Origin: JBKCHH01 sp046302855
GTDB lineage: Bacteria > Pseudomonadota > Alphaproteobacteria > Rickettsiales > UBA8987
Direction of reading: 5' to 3'
NCBI GenBank assembly: GCA_046302855.1
Contig: JBKCHH010000074.1
Span: 1 to 33,937 of the forward strand
DNA length: 33,937 nucleotides
The notes under the pieces are model-generated. The model searched no databases and was not told the origin of the DNA. It saw only the letters and a program-made list of their open reading frames with translations. Positions 33,892-33,937 of this stretch are shown piece by piece. The translations under genes were made by a program, and so were the position numbers. How positions within the stretch are numbered: the first letter of the stretch is position 1; each line of letters opens with the position of its first letter.

Positions 33892-33937
33892 CGTCATTGC
33901 GAGCCAAAAATAAATTTTTGGCAAAGCAATCCACAAA
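33892..33937. repeat. REP-like palindrome at the right edge of the window
   Basis: CGTCATTGCGAGCC and GGCAAAGCAATCC frame a perfect GCCAAAAAT-AA-ATTTTTGGC stem (33903-33922), and ATTGC (33896-33900) pairs with GCAAT (33926-33930). The CGTCATTGCGAG...GCAATCC frame is one I recall from dispersed repeats in Rickettsiales and other intracellular bacteria. The element continues past the window. Confidence 0.65.

Overview
The window is an AT-rich alphaproteobacterial chromosome segment. It most likely comes from Rickettsiales or a close relative: the 16S rRNA gene is alphaproteobacterial in its signature regions and stands alone, with no 23S, 5S or tRNA-Ile/Ala behind it. That split rRNA arrangement, together with isolated gene-transfer-agent genes and many short palindromic repeats, is typical of that order. 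The assignment is an inference; no database search was possible.

Layout, left to right. 1-2380 is the decayed end of an integrative element at a tRNA-Asn gene: an AlpA-type regulator, an HTH/zinc-ribbon protein, an Abi-alpha-like (DUF4393) protein and an integrase stub that keeps only its N-terminal arm-binding domain. 2755-8554 is a photoprotection cluster whose base and codon use differ visibly from its surroundings: a class I-like photolyase/cryptochrome, a degenerate SDR, an iron-sulfur (6-4)-type photolyase, DUF2256, DUF3429 and a renalase-like FAD oxidoreductase. 8545-10252 holds a small membrane protein, tRNA-Ser with a duplicated 5' region, and a lipoprotein hydrolase. 10403-13265 holds an autotransporter-like surface protein, DciA and a DsbA-type thiol oxidoreductase. 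13396-14666 is a two-gene remnant of a gene transfer agent (DUF2163 and NlpC/P60). 14729-17305 encodes a predicted outer membrane barrel and a membrane glycosyltransferase carrying a GspE-type N-terminal (MshEN) domain. 17322-24121 is a minus-strand operon for a minimal type IV pilus/type II secretion-like machine: zinc-finger protein, ATPase, PilC/GspF, a PilM-PilN fusion, PilO-like and PilP-like proteins. 24227-24835 is queE.

24859-26782 is the orphan 16S unit. It has a perfect consensus sigma-70 promoter, complementary leader and trailer sequences, and an extra hairpin of about 78 nt inside the rRNA. A HrgA/COG2958-like gene follows it. 28172-30782 is a minus-strand operon ccmG-ccmH-LOG-xthA. 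Aconitase (acnA) closes the window.

Three families of short palindromic repeats punctuate the intergenic spaces. Two of them can be verified inside the window because each occurs twice: 867-995 with 27827-27954, and 13268-13410 with 28020-28168 in inverted orientation. The third is a REP-like element at the right edge.

The strongest candidates for new biology are the structured 16S insertion, the long palindromic elements with compensatory arm changes, and the reduced pilus/secretion machine beside an MshEN-glycosyltransferase fusion.
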